From Photobacterium malacitanum (GTDB taxonomy: Bacteria > Pseudomonadota > Gammaproteobacteria > Enterobacterales > Vibrionaceae), in assembly GCF_900185615.1 (NCBI RefSeq), contig NZ_FYAK01000002.1:434001-498000 (forward strand): DNA of 64,000 nt. The letters are read 5' to 3'. The notes below the pieces were generated by a model. That model made no database searches, was not told where the DNA came from, and was given only the letters and a program-made list of their open reading frames with translations. Both the position numbers and the translations under genes were made by a program. Below are positions 37,923 through 48,428 of the stretch, piece by piece (position 1 is the stretch's first letter; every line of letters starts with the position of its first letter).

Positions 37923-39889
37923 TTTTTGAACAAGTAAAATTATACAATTTCGGTATTTATCAAGGTGAACATATTATCGACCTTAATGTTACTGATTATA
38001 AAAAACCTGTTGTTTTATTTGGCGGTTTAAATGGAGGTGGTAAAACTACATTTCTAGATTCATTCCAATTAGCTCTATATGGAAAAAACGCTAAGTGCTC
38101 TAACCGTGGGAAGTTATCTTATAGCGACTATTTAAAACAAGCAATCAATCGATACAGTGACGATAAAACAGCTTCTGTATCCTTGTCTTTCCGTCATACA
38201 CAAAGAACTCAAACAAAAAGATACGAGGTTATCCGTTCTTGGGAAATGAATTCAAATAAAGAAATCACAGACAAGATCCAAGTTTTAATTAACGGAGAAT
38301 TAGATAAATTTTTGACAGAAAACTGGACTGATTTTGTATCAGAATTTATCCCTCATAGTATGTCTGAATTATTCTTTTTTGATGGCGAAAAAATTGAGGA
38401 TTTAGCAGATCCTATACGCTCAGCTCATTTTTTAAAAACAGGAATCGAGGCGTTATTAGGTCTTGAATTATTCTCTCAGCTATCAAAAGATCTAAATAAT
38501 CAAAAACGTCGCCGTCAAGAACGTAATTTAGATAAAACCGCGAGTGAAAAAGTTGAAGTCCTCAAAAATAAAAAAATGCTTCTAGAAGAAAACTTACTCA
38601 CTATAGAAGCTAATATACAAAAAACATTAGATGAGCAAAATAAATTATCAACTGAACTAAAAGAAATCGAGCTCCAAATGCAACATTCTGGCGCTAATTT
38701 ATTAGATGATGTTGAAAAAATCAAATTAGAAAGAGAAGCTACAGAATCAAAACTAAAAGCCATTGATCACAACTTAATAAAACTCGCAGCAGGAGCACTG
38801 CCATTAGCAATTGCTAATAGTTTAATGCATGAGACAAAAAAACAGGCAATTTTAGAAATAGAAGCAAAAAGCTTTGAAAACGCCCAACAACATATAAAAA
38901 CACAAAATAATGAGCTTTTAAATCGTCTATCGGAGTTACAAGGTAATGATATTGCAAAGCAGGTGGAATCACTGCTTGATTCCATCTACCAAAACTCAAA
39001 AAGTAACTTAGACCAAGAACAATATTTAGATATTAATCCAATCATTTTTGATTTTGCTGAAACTTCAATTGAATCAGAAAAAAGTGAAAGTTTAGTACTT
39101 TTAAGCCAAAAACAAGATCTAAAAGAAACCCTTGCTTTATTAGATAAAAAACTAGATACCGTTCCTGATTCTGAATCGGTCAAAGAACAAATTAAAGCAA
39201 AAGGTCGAGTTGAGGCGGCTATAGATCACTATAAAGCCTTATTAAATGATCTTATGGAAAATATGGCACAATGTAAATGTCAGCTTCATGACAATGAAGC
39301 TCGTTTAGATGCAACATTGATTCAACAAAATGCTGAAGACTTCGAAAGCCAACGAAACCAACAGGTTGCAGAGCACTTAGTTGAAATGAAAGATATTATT
39401 GATGGATTTAAAACTCAATTAATTCAAGAGAATATCTCAAAATTAGAAGCACGAATAAGTAATAAATTTAGAGCATTAGGAAGAAAATCTGAACTCATAT
39501 CTAAAATTAATATTCACCCAATGTCATTTAAATTAACGCTTTTAGGTATTGATAGCAAAGAAATAGACTCCAAGCGACTATCTGCGGGTGAGCGTCAACT
39601 ACTTTCAGTAGCAATTCTTTGGGCTCTTGCTGAATTGTCAGGTAAAGAAATACCAACAATCATTGATACGCCAATGGGACGTCTTGATGGACAGCATAGA
39701 ACTAAGCTTATTGAAAATTATCTTCCAGAAGCAGCTGAACAAGTAATACTGCTATCAACCGATGAAGAGATTGCAGGGAAATACTACCAAAAATTAAAGC
39801 ACTCTATCGCTAAGGAATATCATATCAGTTATGAAGAAAGTGCGAAGACATCGACAATTATTGAAGGCTACTTTGGGGAATCTGTATGA
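37919..39889 (+). CDS. dndD: DNA sulfur modification ATPase DndD
   Basis: 656 residues, SMC/RecN-like ATPase. Walker A is in FGGLNGGGKTTFLD (about 34-47); a long coiled-coil part (about 190-510) follows. RLSAGERQLLSVAILWAL is the ABC signature, and PTIIDTPMGRLD the Walker B and D-loop. FFDGEKIEDLADP is a family landmark. The start is GTG, in a GTGA overlap with dndC. ATP-driven DNA bending or nicking that opens the site for sulfur exchange is the proposed role. The last bases overlap dndE (ATGA). Confidence 0.93.
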   Translation: MIFEQVKLYNFGIYQGEHIIDLNVTDYKKPVVLFGGLNGGGKTTFLDSFQLALYGKNAKCSNRGKLSYSDYLKQAINRYSDDKTASVSLSFRHTQRTQTKRYEVIRSWEMNSNKEITDKIQVLINGELDKFLTENWTDFVSEFIPHSMSELFFFDGEKIEDLADPIRSAHFLKTGIEALLGLELFSQLSKDLNNQKRRRQERNLDKTASEKVEVLKNKKMLLEENLLTIEANIQKTLDEQNKLSTELKEIELQMQHSGANLLDDVEKIKLEREATESKLKAIDHNLIKLAAGALPLAIANSLMHETKKQAILEIEAKSFENAQQHIKTQNNELLNRLSELQGNDIAKQVESLLDSIYQNSKSNLDQEQYLDINPIIFDFAETSIESEKSESLVLLSQKQDLKETLALLDKKLDTVPDSESVKEQIKAKGRVEAAIDHYKALLNDLMENMAQCKCQLHDNEARLDATLIQQNAEDFESQRNQQVAEHLVEMKDIIDGFKTQLIQENISKLEARISNKFRALGRKSELISKINIHPMSFKLTLLGIDSKEIDSKRLSAGERQLLSVAILWALAELSGKEIPTIIDTPMGRLDGQHRTKLIENYLPEAAEQVILLSTDEEIAGKYYQKLKHSIAKEYHISYEESAKTSTIIEGYFGESV

Positions 39890-40254
39890 ATATTGAAACT
39901 GTTCGCTTATCGGAAAAAGCTAAAGGCCAATTAGTTACCGTAAAGAAGAAAACTAAAATTGATAATTGGAATGTTCTTTGTCGATGGGCATTAATGCTTT
40001 CACTAAAAGAAGAAAGTATCCCACCGCATGAGGATATTATCACCAATAGTAACGTAGAAATGACGTGGAAAGTCTTTGGTGGTGAATTTTCAGATATTTA
40101 TTTAGCAGTGCTACGACAACGAATAAAAAAAGACTTCGGAAAAATAAATGAAGATGAGCTTAACTACCACTTTAAACTTCACCTCCATCGAGGGATCTCA
40201 TATTTGTTAAGTAAATCAAAAAGTATAGATACTTTAATAAAGTTATCTTTTTAA
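39886..40254 (+). CDS. dndE: DNA sulfur modification protein DndE
   Basis: 122 residues, the small DNA-binding member of the complex. The N-terminal VRLSEKAKGQLVTVKKKTKIDNWNVLCRWAL and the middle FGGEFSDIYLAVL match DndE. Structures of homologues show a tetramer that prefers nicked DNA; lysine-rich segments here (KKKTK) fit that. It is coupled to dndD by ATGA and is the last gene before a shared terminator with the convergent dptH. Confidence 0.92.
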   Translation: MNIETVRLSEKAKGQLVTVKKKTKIDNWNVLCRWALMLSLKEESIPPHEDIITNSNVEMTWKVFGGEFSDIYLAVLRQRIKKDFGKINEDELNYHFKLHLHRGISYLLSKSKSIDTLIKLSF

Positions 40255-40524
40255 ATAAAAATTTTTACATAAAAGGAACAATACGATGATTGAACAGATA
40301 TGAGGTTATAAATATCACTTAGATGCTGACATGCAGCAAGATCACAATCAAAGAACCCAGTGTTAACTATTTGTAAAAATATCGTGTGTCAATATCGATA
40401 TGGAAAGCCCAATTTAGCGACAGTATAATTTAATAGACAAACCCATATAGTTTTAAAAATCAGAGTGTTTAACTAAAATGAACAACAACACTCTGATTTT
40501 TATCAAAATAAATTTAATTATTAA
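40255..40524. other. Convergent spacer between dndE and dptH
   Basis: About 270 bases with no credible gene. Most of it is AT-rich spacer; its right half carries the shared terminator. Confidence 0.5.
40455..40501. terminator. Bidirectional terminator between dndE and dptH
   Basis: AAAAATCAGAGTGTT (40455-40469) and AACACTCTGATTTTT (40487-40501) form a perfect 15-bp stem around a 17-base loop, with A/T runs on both sides. Confidence 0.85.
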
Positions 40525-43500
40525 TTAAATACACACTCTTGCACACTGTATTCTTACTAACTTACCTTCTGACTTTAGATAAGCATCTCCTTTACCATTC
40601 AGTACTTCAGCGCCTTGTTCATCTAAAATAACACGGCTTTCTATGCCATTTTTAACTCGTAAGGCTAACTGAGCAGGTAAGTTAGAACGCAAATTTGTGC
40701 TAATTACATCACCACTAGGTTTTTGGGTAGCAATAATTAAGTGAATCCCTGCTGCACGGGCTTTTTGTGCCAAACGTTTCAGTTCAGCTTCGATATCTTT
40801 CTTCATGTCTTTATCAGAAGTCAGATCTGCATATTCATCAAGAACCAAAACCCACCAAGGAATTCGCTCTTCTTCGCTTACCTTTGCATTGTAATCAGGT
40901 AACGAGCGAACACTCTGGGCTTTGAACTTCTTATAACGTGATTGCATCTCTTCAACAGCTTGTTTAAGCAGCTCCAATGCATCCTCATCATCAAAACCAA
41001 TACGACCAATCAAATGCGGATATCGCTCAAAATCATTAAGTTCTGTTCCCTTAGGATCTATCAGCATTAACTTAAGCTCGTCAGCACCGTAGTGTTCAAC
41101 CATTCCATATAAGATCGTATTCAAAGCTTCAGATTTACCACTACCAGTGGTCCCACCAATCAATAAGTGAGGACAGTTCGATGACGAAAAATTAAGTTTG
41201 ATGACTTCGCCAAAGCGGTCTTCACCTAACGGTATTTCAAGTGCAGATTCAGGACGTTTCCAGTTCGGCCAAATATCATTTTGATCAACAAAGTAGCGTT
41301 GTTCTTGGTTCTTAGGAACATCTATAGTGATACAGCCTTTATCAATATCGAAACCAATATCCTGTTCTTGACTTAACTTCAACGCCAACTTTAACGACTG
41401 AGACTTAGCAAAAACATTTTCCGGCTTATCCCCCAAATTCAATCCAACCCTGAATAGAATAGAAGCAGGTCCTTCAATATAAGGCTCAACATTGTCCGGC
41501 TTTAGCAACGTGATTTTATGGCTGTAATAACAATCAATAATTTGCTGGTAGATTGACTCTAGTTCTTCCGTCGACATTCTTTTTCTAACCGATACTACCG
41601 TTTCATTCAGTGGTTGAACTTCTTTATCATTAGGTATTAAAGCTTCATCGCCAGGCTTATTCTCATACTTAGAGTCACTATCGACTTCGTCAATTGACTT
41701 TTCAGGCTCGTTTTCAATTATTAGAGAGCGAATAGTACATCCCTTTTCTAAAATATAACGAGCATCTATATGATGAAGCTTAGCTGGTGTGAGCTCTGTG
41801 AATAAAGTACGCATTGGCGTTCTTACCCAGTGACCCAAATTACCCGCAGGTAACTCTATTTTTAGTATGTCATGTACCTTCATAAAAGAAGCTTTACTAA
41901 AATCGTGATCTTCTACGTTTACGAACAAGAAGCCTGCAGGATAGTCCACCAGCTCAGCCAGTTGGTAATCGCCCTGCAACCAATAAGCATTGTTCTTTTC
42001 GATAAGGTCAAAATAGCCTTTTTCGTAAACGTTATAGAGCTTATATTTATCTATTTGCATTAGGACTTGACGGATGAATAGTCCTCGGTAAAGGTTCCCT
42101 GCAAGGTTCTGTTGCCCTAATAACGATTCGAAGTACCTTTTCAATTCTTGAGCTTGCTCTACTCCCTTACTATGTGTCTGTCTTTTGCCCGTTTTCACTT
42201 CAACAGGCAGTAAGATCATTTGTTGGCCTTTAAACCCGACAAATAGTATATCGTCTGAAATAACCCCTTTTTTAAATCCTTGTGCATGACGAGACAGATC
42301 GCTATCTGCCATATTCAAACCGAGATTTCCGGCTACACGAACAATCTCAGCAATAGAAAGAGGAACCCAAATAATATCTGAATCAGCTACTAAGCAATTA
42401 ATATATTTGTAAGCACAGATAATTCCACGCTTCTCTTTACGTTCATTGTCTTTTGCAGTTACTAAATTGAGTAACCACTCTCCGTTGAAGGCATTAAACT
42501 CTTCAATGACCCCACCTTCATCATTTTCGAGCACTTTATGATATAAATCTGTTTGCTTAGTGACTGTTATCGCATCATAGTTAACTGAGTTAGTATAGTT
42601 ATCAGAATAATGAATAAGAACCATATTCTTTTGATTTTCAAAGAACTCTAGTGTCACCTTAGGATCAATGATCGTAGTCCAAATAGAATTCTCATATGCT
42701 CGTTCTAGAAGTACCTTGAAGTTTTCAGTGACGACTAATGCTTGCGATTTAGCATCACCATACTCTTCATGTTGTCGCTTCGCAGGTTTAACTAGCCCGC
42801 CGTATTTAGCTGCTAGTTTCAATTGAGGAGCACTGTTAAGATCGACACCTTGTAGACCAAATGCTGTATAATAACTGCCGTTTTTATTGGTAGCAGCTTC
42901 TCCAGGCATAAGTCCGTTACTGACTACACCCGTAACTTGTTTTAAAACATCTACATCTGTAGCTTGAACACGTTCATTATTTTTAAAAAAGCTCATATGA
43001 GCATAAGCTTGCTCTTTTCCGCCATCTTCATGCTTATATTTACTATAAGTTAAACGCGTTCTAAGCAGATCAATAATGCTATCTGCTTGTCCTTTAGCTG
43101 ACCCCTTATTTAACTCACATAAGTCTTTTAGTTCGTCATTACCTGCCGCATCAGCAAACTTATCGAACCAACTATCACTTTCTTTCTTGTCATATAAATT
43201 AACGTGAATATTGGTAACTTTGTCTTTCTTTTGCTTGATGAAATCGATCAAACCCAAGAAAATTTCCTTGTTTTCACCATTATTAACAGAATTAATGATC
43301 AATGTAGTCTTACTGCCCGCAACAAATAGATGTTTAAAAGCGACTGAGAACTTACTCACCTTGTCCGTAACTAATCTGCGCACATAATCATAACTACTAT
43401 CTTTCTGAGGAATTAGCTTTGACCAAAATACGTTTTCTTTTATTACATGGTTATATGCAAATTCATTAATCTGGTCATAGACAAATGGAAGCAAACCTTG

Positions 43501-45540
43501 TGCTGTTAACCTTTGAATCGTGATCGGAGGTAATTTTACGAAACTCTTTGCACCGTCTTTATCCTCTTTTAAGACCTTAGCCAAATTAGAATTATAGGCT
43601 AATACTAATGGGTGAAAAGGCGTGATAAAAGTCTCACCTTCAATATCAGAAAACCCTATATTCATTAGCATCTTATGTTTTTCATGTAGAGGTGCATGAT
43701 ATGGTATTTTGTCTATTGCAGTTTGATAAGCAATCACTACACAACTGACTAATTCGTTAAGTTTACTTCCCCAACTTGATAAACTGAGTAGCGTTTTATC
43801 TCGTGTCAAAGCCTCAAACAACCCTTTATAAGCCTCAAAAAGTATAGGGAAGTCTTCGTCCAAATCACTTAAATGAAGATTACCTTTCGTTTCACTCGAA
43901 GCCAAAAGTCCACCATCAAGCAACTTAGCTTCTTGCTGAAGGAGTGAGAGGCGTTTTCCTTTAGGAGCAACTTCTTTTTCATCAATGAGTATTTTCTCTT
44001 TAGCGCGGTTATAGCGACCAAAATACCCATCATCAAAAAGGGATTTAAAGCGACTTTGATCCAACATTAAAGGAAGTGATAATGAATCATCAGCAACCTC
44101 ACCTTCAACATTGAACTGTAATTCGCTAAATCCACATTTCACAGTAAAGCGGATGTCATCAGAATCTCTCGCAAAAGTTTTAAAATCAACTAGTCCAGTA
44201 ACAGATGTATCAAACACTTGACCATTTTCTGTCATAACACTTTGCTCTAAAAGATCACTAATTTTTAGGCTTTGCTCATCAGTCTGAAGTGTCACCCACT
44301 TTTTTAATGGATCGATTAAGTAAGTGTGCCTAAACGCATCTATGAAAAAAGCATCTTTTCTAATGACTAAAACTCTAAATTTATGTGTTTCTTTTGGTTT
44401 ATCTGTTTTGACTTGAAAAGTAAAGAATCTTGGATGCCCATCGAATGCACCAGTAAGTAGAGCTCGACTTCGAACACCGCCTAAATTCTTAATAACTATG
44501 TTTATTGGTGGCTGTTTCTGATTATGCTGGATTTTGCAAAAGCTATCTCTTAGCTTTTGATTCAAGAAACAAAGATCCAGTTCAAATTCATCTTGTTCAG
44601 ACTCTAATAATAGAACTATGTGTTTTTCTCTAGCTCCGGCCCCTTTTTCTGATTTAGATTTGTTCAAAAAGTCCGTATGGTGCGATGTAACACTTTCTAA
44701 TTCTAATAGATTTGTTCGATTTTTTTCTTGTTCAGCAAAGCACTCACCCAAGTCTAATTTTTCTTTATATTGCTCAATGTTCTCATCAGGAAAGTGTTTT
44801 TTTATAAACTTTTCACTAAAATCTAATGCCGCAAGTTTGTCTTGTAATTCATTAGCAAAATGATGTGTTATAAAGTCTAATTTATCACTAAGCGTTTTGT
44901 TTTCCTTTAGACGCTCTGCTATCTGCTCACCTTCCCAGCCTTCTTGCGAAAGCTGGTCGTCTTTTAACAATCCTAACTCATGAAATTGTAAATCTCCGTC
45001 AGCAATGGCGTCGTACAGTTTTTCAAAACCAAACATCGTTGCATTGTCATCTTGAATTTCATCAAAATGATAGTTAAGCAAACACTCAGAAATTTTTGCT
45101 TTCTCGTCATTTGGATCAATTTCTTTATGTAATAAATCTCTAATATTTTCTGGGTACCAAACGAAACCAGCTTGAGCAACATCTTCTGTAGAATTTCGAA
45201 GAGTATCTAGCATAGAGTTATGGATGATCAATAATGCTGTACCTTTGGCGGAACCTTCCATAGCTGACACTTCGTCACGCAAATGAGCAATATAGTTTTC
45301 GGTAAAATTCTCACCTTCACAGACGGGGATAAGCTCAACGCTTCCATACTTAATGGTCTTTAACTCAATTCCTCTAATTTCAATACTACTATTTGAAATG
45401 TCCAAAAAGGCACGATATAAACTCTGGCCTTTTTCGTTGTCAGGAGATGTGAATTGGTAGCGGAAACCGACTTTTAACTCAGCTTCGGCCCATTGACTAA
45501 AGTGGGAGACTAAGAACTTATTAAACTGTTGGTCTGACAT
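40525..45540 (-). CDS. dptH: Phosphorothioation-dependent restriction protein DptH
   Basis: 1671 residues, also called DndH. Most of the chain is a large poorly characterised region. The C-terminal 250 residues form an FtsK/HerA-like ATPase: LLIGGTTGSGKSEALN (Walker A, near residue 1460), LMLIDPKGTELNDF, and WWVLVLDEYADLTSD (Walker B). AQKARAAGIHLIIATQKPSGDVI is the sensor region. It acts with DptF and DptG to attack DNA that lacks phosphorothioate. The frame opens at GTG 45561, but GGAG before the ATG at 45540 makes that the better start; it overlaps dptG by 20 bases. Confidence 0.9.
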   Translation of the reverse strand: MSDQQFNKFLVSHFSQWAEAELKVGFRYQFTSPDNEKGQSLYRAFLDISNSSIEIRGIELKTIKYGSVELIPVCEGENFTENYIAHLRDEVSAMEGSAKGTALLIIHNSMLDTLRNSTEDVAQAGFVWYPENIRDLLHKEIDPNDEKAKISECLLNYHFDEIQDDNATMFGFEKLYDAIADGDLQFHELGLLKDDQLSQEGWEGEQIAERLKENKTLSDKLDFITHHFANELQDKLAALDFSEKFIKKHFPDENIEQYKEKLDLGECFAEQEKNRTNLLELESVTSHHTDFLNKSKSEKGAGAREKHIVLLLESEQDEFELDLCFLNQKLRDSFCKIQHNQKQPPINIVIKNLGGVRSRALLTGAFDGHPRFFTFQVKTDKPKETHKFRVLVIRKDAFFIDAFRHTYLIDPLKKWVTLQTDEQSLKISDLLEQSVMTENGQVFDTSVTGLVDFKTFARDSDDIRFTVKCGFSELQFNVEGEVADDSLSLPLMLDQSRFKSLFDDGYFGRYNRAKEKILIDEKEVAPKGKRLSLLQQEAKLLDGGLLASSETKGNLHLSDLDEDFPILFEAYKGLFEALTRDKTLLSLSSWGSKLNELVSCVVIAYQTAIDKIPYHAPLHEKHKMLMNIGFSDIEGETFITPFHPLVLAYNSNLAKVLKEDKDGAKSFVKLPPITIQRLTAQGLLPFVYDQINEFAYNHVIKENVFWSKLIPQKDSSYDYVRRLVTDKVSKFSVAFKHLFVAGSKTTLIINSVNNGENKEIFLGLIDFIKQKKDKVTNIHVNLYDKKESDSWFDKFADAAGNDELKDLCELNKGSAKGQADSIIDLLRTRLTYSKYKHEDGGKEQAYAHMSFFKNNERVQATDVDVLKQVTGVVSNGLMPGEAATNKNGSYYTAFGLQGVDLNSAPQLKLAAKYGGLVKPAKRQHEEYGDAKSQALVVTENFKVLLERAYENSIWTTIIDPKVTLEFFENQKNMVLIHYSDNYTNSVNYDAITVTKQTDLYHKVLENDEGGVIEEFNAFNGEWLLNLVTAKDNERKEKRGIICAYKYINCLVADSDIIWVPLSIAEIVRVAGNLGLNMADSDLSRHAQGFKKGVISDDILFVGFKGQQMILLPVEVKTGKRQTHSKGVEQAQELKRYFESLLGQQNLAGNLYRGLFIRQVLMQIDKYKLYNVYEKGYFDLIEKNNAYWLQGDYQLAELVDYPAGFLFVNVEDHDFSKASFMKVHDILKIELPAGNLGHWVRTPMRTLFTELTPAKLHHIDARYILEKGCTIRSLIIENEPEKSIDEVDSDSKYENKPGDEALIPNDKEVQPLNETVVSVRKRMSTEELESIYQQIIDCYYSHKITLLKPDNVEPYIEGPASILFRVGLNLGDKPENVFAKSQSLKLALKLSQEQDIGFDIDKGCITIDVPKNQEQRYFVDQNDIWPNWKRPESALEIPLGEDRFGEVIKLNFSSSNCPHLLIGGTTGSGKSEALNTILYGMVEHYGADELKLMLIDPKGTELNDFERYPHLIGRIGFDDEDALELLKQAVEEMQSRYKKFKAQSVRSLPDYNAKVSEEERIPWWVLVLDEYADLTSDKDMKKDIEAELKRLAQKARAAGIHLIIATQKPSGDVISTNLRSNLPAQLALRVKNGIESRVILDEQGAEVLNGKGDAYLKSEGKLVRIQCARVCI

Positions 45541-46834
45541 ATACTGCATCTCCACTATCACTCATTCTCTCTACGTTGCCCATACGCTCATAAAAATCTA
45601 CTAGGTTCTGTTGACTCTGTTTATCAAAATAGATCCCTCTAGCTTCAAACTCTTTAATCACTTCGTGAAAACGAAGTTTATCTCTTCCACCAATAGCTAA
45701 GTTAGTAAGCAAAACAACGTAGTCTTGGTTGAACACCAATACATTCCCCCCACGCTTTCGGTTTTGAATAAAAGGATCTAGAATATTTTTCAATGTGCAT
45801 TTTACTACAGTATTATTAGCAGAAGCTAAGCGCCCGCTTTTTCGATCAAATTGAGCATGAGATAACTTAAGTAACTGTTCTAAAAGACTTTTTTTATCTT
45901 CACAGTATTGCCAAACCTGCTCGCTGTTGTACCATTTCTTTTCAATTCGGTCAGCAATGAATGCTTCACCAAATTGGTTTAATTCATCAATATGACTACC
46001 ACTAATCTCTTCAAAGAGCTTCCATAACGGCTTTACACTATTTTTCTCTTGTAAAGTTTCATTCATAAAAAGATATGGGAATAAATATTCCAAATAATCA
46101 TGTAGCTGGGCGTAGCCATAGTTTTTAACTTGCGACCTTTCCTCACTTGCTTTTTCATTATCAACAATAAAAAAGCAAGGTTTGCTCGTTGGCTCACCAT
46201 ACGCCCAAGTTTTAATATTTAGAGCCATCTGAGAAATATAGAGAAACCCATAAAGCCGTATAACTTCATTAAAGTTATGAAGAAGATAGTTAGGTTTTTC
46301 ATTTAGAAATTCTAAATCTTTTTTAAAATATTCAGATATAAAAGGAAGATAGGTTTGAGCTACTTTAGGTGGTTCTTTTTTACCTGAGACATGAAATTTA
46401 TCAAATTCATTTTTAATCTCTCGCTCAAGAAAGTTAAGGTTAACGCCAGAAGTGCTCTCAACTGTAAAACCATTCAATAATCCCGCATACATATCACCAA
46501 GCTTCTTACTATTAGTGTCAAGCTCTTCTTTAGTCGCTTTAAAAATAAGTAGCTCTGGTGATATTTTAAACAATTCATCATTATGGAAGTACATTTTATC
46601 TATAACATTCCAAAGACTGATGTCGTCTCTTTCTAGTTTTTTTGAAAAGCTTTTTTCACATAAACCTTTAAAGTCATCTATATCTTTTGTAAAAAGAGAT
46701 TTGTTATATAACAAGTGTACAAAGTACCCTAATACAGAGTCCCAGCAGAACTTATAGTGCTTATCTTTCGTTCTCAATGGTAAAAATGAGCTAAAAGCAT
46801 TGTTACTAGGAGGGATAAGGTTTTGTTTAATCAT
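45521..46834 (-). CDS. dptG: Phosphorothioation-dependent restriction protein DptG
   Basis: 437 residues. No enzymatic motif is visible. The length, the LPLRTKDKHYKFCWDSVLGYFVHLLYNKSLF opening and the position between dptF and dptH identify it as DptG/DndG. The C-terminal part (HEVIKEFEARGIYFDKQSQQNLVDFYERMGNVERMSDSGDAVYVRP) looks like a winged helix. It overlaps dptF by 8 bases and dptH by 20, so the three are translated as a coupled set. It is probably a structural or DNA-binding component of the complex. Confidence 0.88.
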   Translation of the reverse strand: MIKQNLIPPSNNAFSSFLPLRTKDKHYKFCWDSVLGYFVHLLYNKSLFTKDIDDFKGLCEKSFSKKLERDDISLWNVIDKMYFHNDELFKISPELLIFKATKEELDTNSKKLGDMYAGLLNGFTVESTSGVNLNFLEREIKNEFDKFHVSGKKEPPKVAQTYLPFISEYFKKDLEFLNEKPNYLLHNFNEVIRLYGFLYISQMALNIKTWAYGEPTSKPCFFIVDNEKASEERSQVKNYGYAQLHDYLEYLFPYLFMNETLQEKNSVKPLWKLFEEISGSHIDELNQFGEAFIADRIEKKWYNSEQVWQYCEDKKSLLEQLLKLSHAQFDRKSGRLASANNTVVKCTLKNILDPFIQNRKRGGNVLVFNQDYVVLLTNLAIGGRDKLRFHEVIKEFEARGIYFDKQSQQNLVDFYERMGNVERMSDSGDAVYVRPTV

Positions 46835-48428
46835 TATTTAGACCACTCACTGCATACTTATCATCTTCATCATCGGTCACTGTAATATGCTGTTCCCCAT
46901 TAATGATGTGTAGTGTTTTTTCTTTATTAGCTATTTTCGATATTTCTTCTACGAGCTCGTCCAACAGTACTACTGTATTTTTGTCATGTTTATTAGGTCG
47001 ATATCCATCAACTATTCTTTTCATCAGCTGTAGTAAGTTTATATTAACGGGCAAAGTTAGGCTTTCACTACCGACACTAATACAAGCTGTAAAGTAAGAG
47101 ACTTGAGTCATGAGCTGCTTAGGTACACTTTTTAAATCTGGTGTTATATCCAATTTTCCAACTAGTTGATAACCATTCTTTTCTGAAATCAAATATTGAC
47201 CAGTTCGTAGATTTGGTGCATTACGATTGTTATATTTTCTAATAGCCGTCCGCAAAGTGTTATTGCAAAAATCTCTTATTATACTTCTACACTCATCACT
47301 ATTATCATAATCTCGATGGTTTTGATAAATCTTAATGTATTCGTCAATTAACGACTGATTAAAGTCTTGAGAGAACCGCTCATGATAGTTATTGGCATAG
47401 TCTTCACTTTTTAAGATATAAAATAATCTTAAATATGAATTACTAGATTTCAATTTTTCTATCCCAAGATCCTGCAGGTGAGATTTAAACTCTTCAAATT
47501 CGGTATCAGAAAGGCCTAAATCATTTGCTAAGATAAATCTGTCTATTTTCTTCGTTCGTAAATGGGCAGGATCAAAATCAACAATCTTTTTCGCTAACTC
47601 ATTATCACCGCCAGAAAAAAGGTTATCAAACAAATAGCCGGGACCAACGAGCAGCATAAATATGAAATCAAGTAGAGCACGCGCTGTAACAAATTGATCT
47701 TGCATTAAACGAGCTTTGAACAATAGATCTATGACGGTACGTTGAACGGCAGGAAGACTTAAAAGTTCATAGTTTGCTTGCAATCTTCGGGACTCACAGT
47801 CTAAGTATTCAGACTTGTCCTTATCAAAAATTTGGCGTATTAAATTATTTTCTTTAGCTGTAAGCTTTTTTAATAGTTTTTCAGCAAAATCCGATGAATA
47901 GCCACTATCATCAATAACAAACTTTGGGTAGCGCTCAAAGTCTATAAAATAAAACCCACTCTCAGCATTTCCAGACTCTAAATAGTTCTTAATAACAGAC
48001 TTAAATCTCTCATTACTTCCCTCTTCAGCGTAGTTACCAAGCATTCCTGTGTTAATACCAACAACTAAGGGCTTTGATTGAGATAAATACTCATTAAAAA
48101 CTTTATCTAGAGTCTGAATCGCATTTTCACAAGGATCAAAACTATGAGTTGCATCTAAATGAAACTTTGCTCTTGTTTTATATTCTTTTTTACAAGCCGT
48201 AAGTAATTCAGACTTACCATCACCACTACTTCCACAAAGAAATAATACTTCTGGTTTATTAGAAGAAAAGCTTGATATTAGTTTATCAACATCATTTGCT
48301 ATTGGCATATCTATATAAAGATATGCCTTTATATCATCGAGTTGATCCTTTTTTTGATCGAGTCTTTCGGTCGATACTGCATATGGAGATGACTTTGACA
48401 GTACGCTTAACGCTTCTTTTAATATCAT
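46827..48428 (-). CDS. dptF: Phosphorothioation-dependent restriction protein DptF
   Basis: 533 residues, also called DndF. The P-loop GSSGDGKS is at 66-73, with VLFLCGSSGDGKSELLTACK around it. HLDATHSFDPCENAIQTLD and VVGINTGMLGNY fit further parts of an AAA-like ATPase. The rest is helical with no recognised nuclease motif. It heads the dptFGH operon, which reads toward dndBCDE. From known Dnd systems, DndFGH damage DNA lacking the sulfur mark, so expression before modification would be harmful; a separate promoter allows timing. Confidence 0.9.
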   Translation of the reverse strand: MILKEALSVLSKSSPYAVSTERLDQKKDQLDDIKAYLYIDMPIANDVDKLISSFSSNKPEVLFLCGSSGDGKSELLTACKKEYKTRAKFHLDATHSFDPCENAIQTLDKVFNEYLSQSKPLVVGINTGMLGNYAEEGSNERFKSVIKNYLESGNAESGFYFIDFERYPKFVIDDSGYSSDFAEKLLKKLTAKENNLIRQIFDKDKSEYLDCESRRLQANYELLSLPAVQRTVIDLLFKARLMQDQFVTARALLDFIFMLLVGPGYLFDNLFSGGDNELAKKIVDFDPAHLRTKKIDRFILANDLGLSDTEFEEFKSHLQDLGIEKLKSSNSYLRLFYILKSEDYANNYHERFSQDFNQSLIDEYIKIYQNHRDYDNSDECRSIIRDFCNNTLRTAIRKYNNRNAPNLRTGQYLISEKNGYQLVGKLDITPDLKSVPKQLMTQVSYFTACISVGSESLTLPVNINLLQLMKRIVDGYRPNKHDKNTVVLLDELVEEISKIANKEKTLHIINGEQHITVTDDEDDKYAVSGLNND

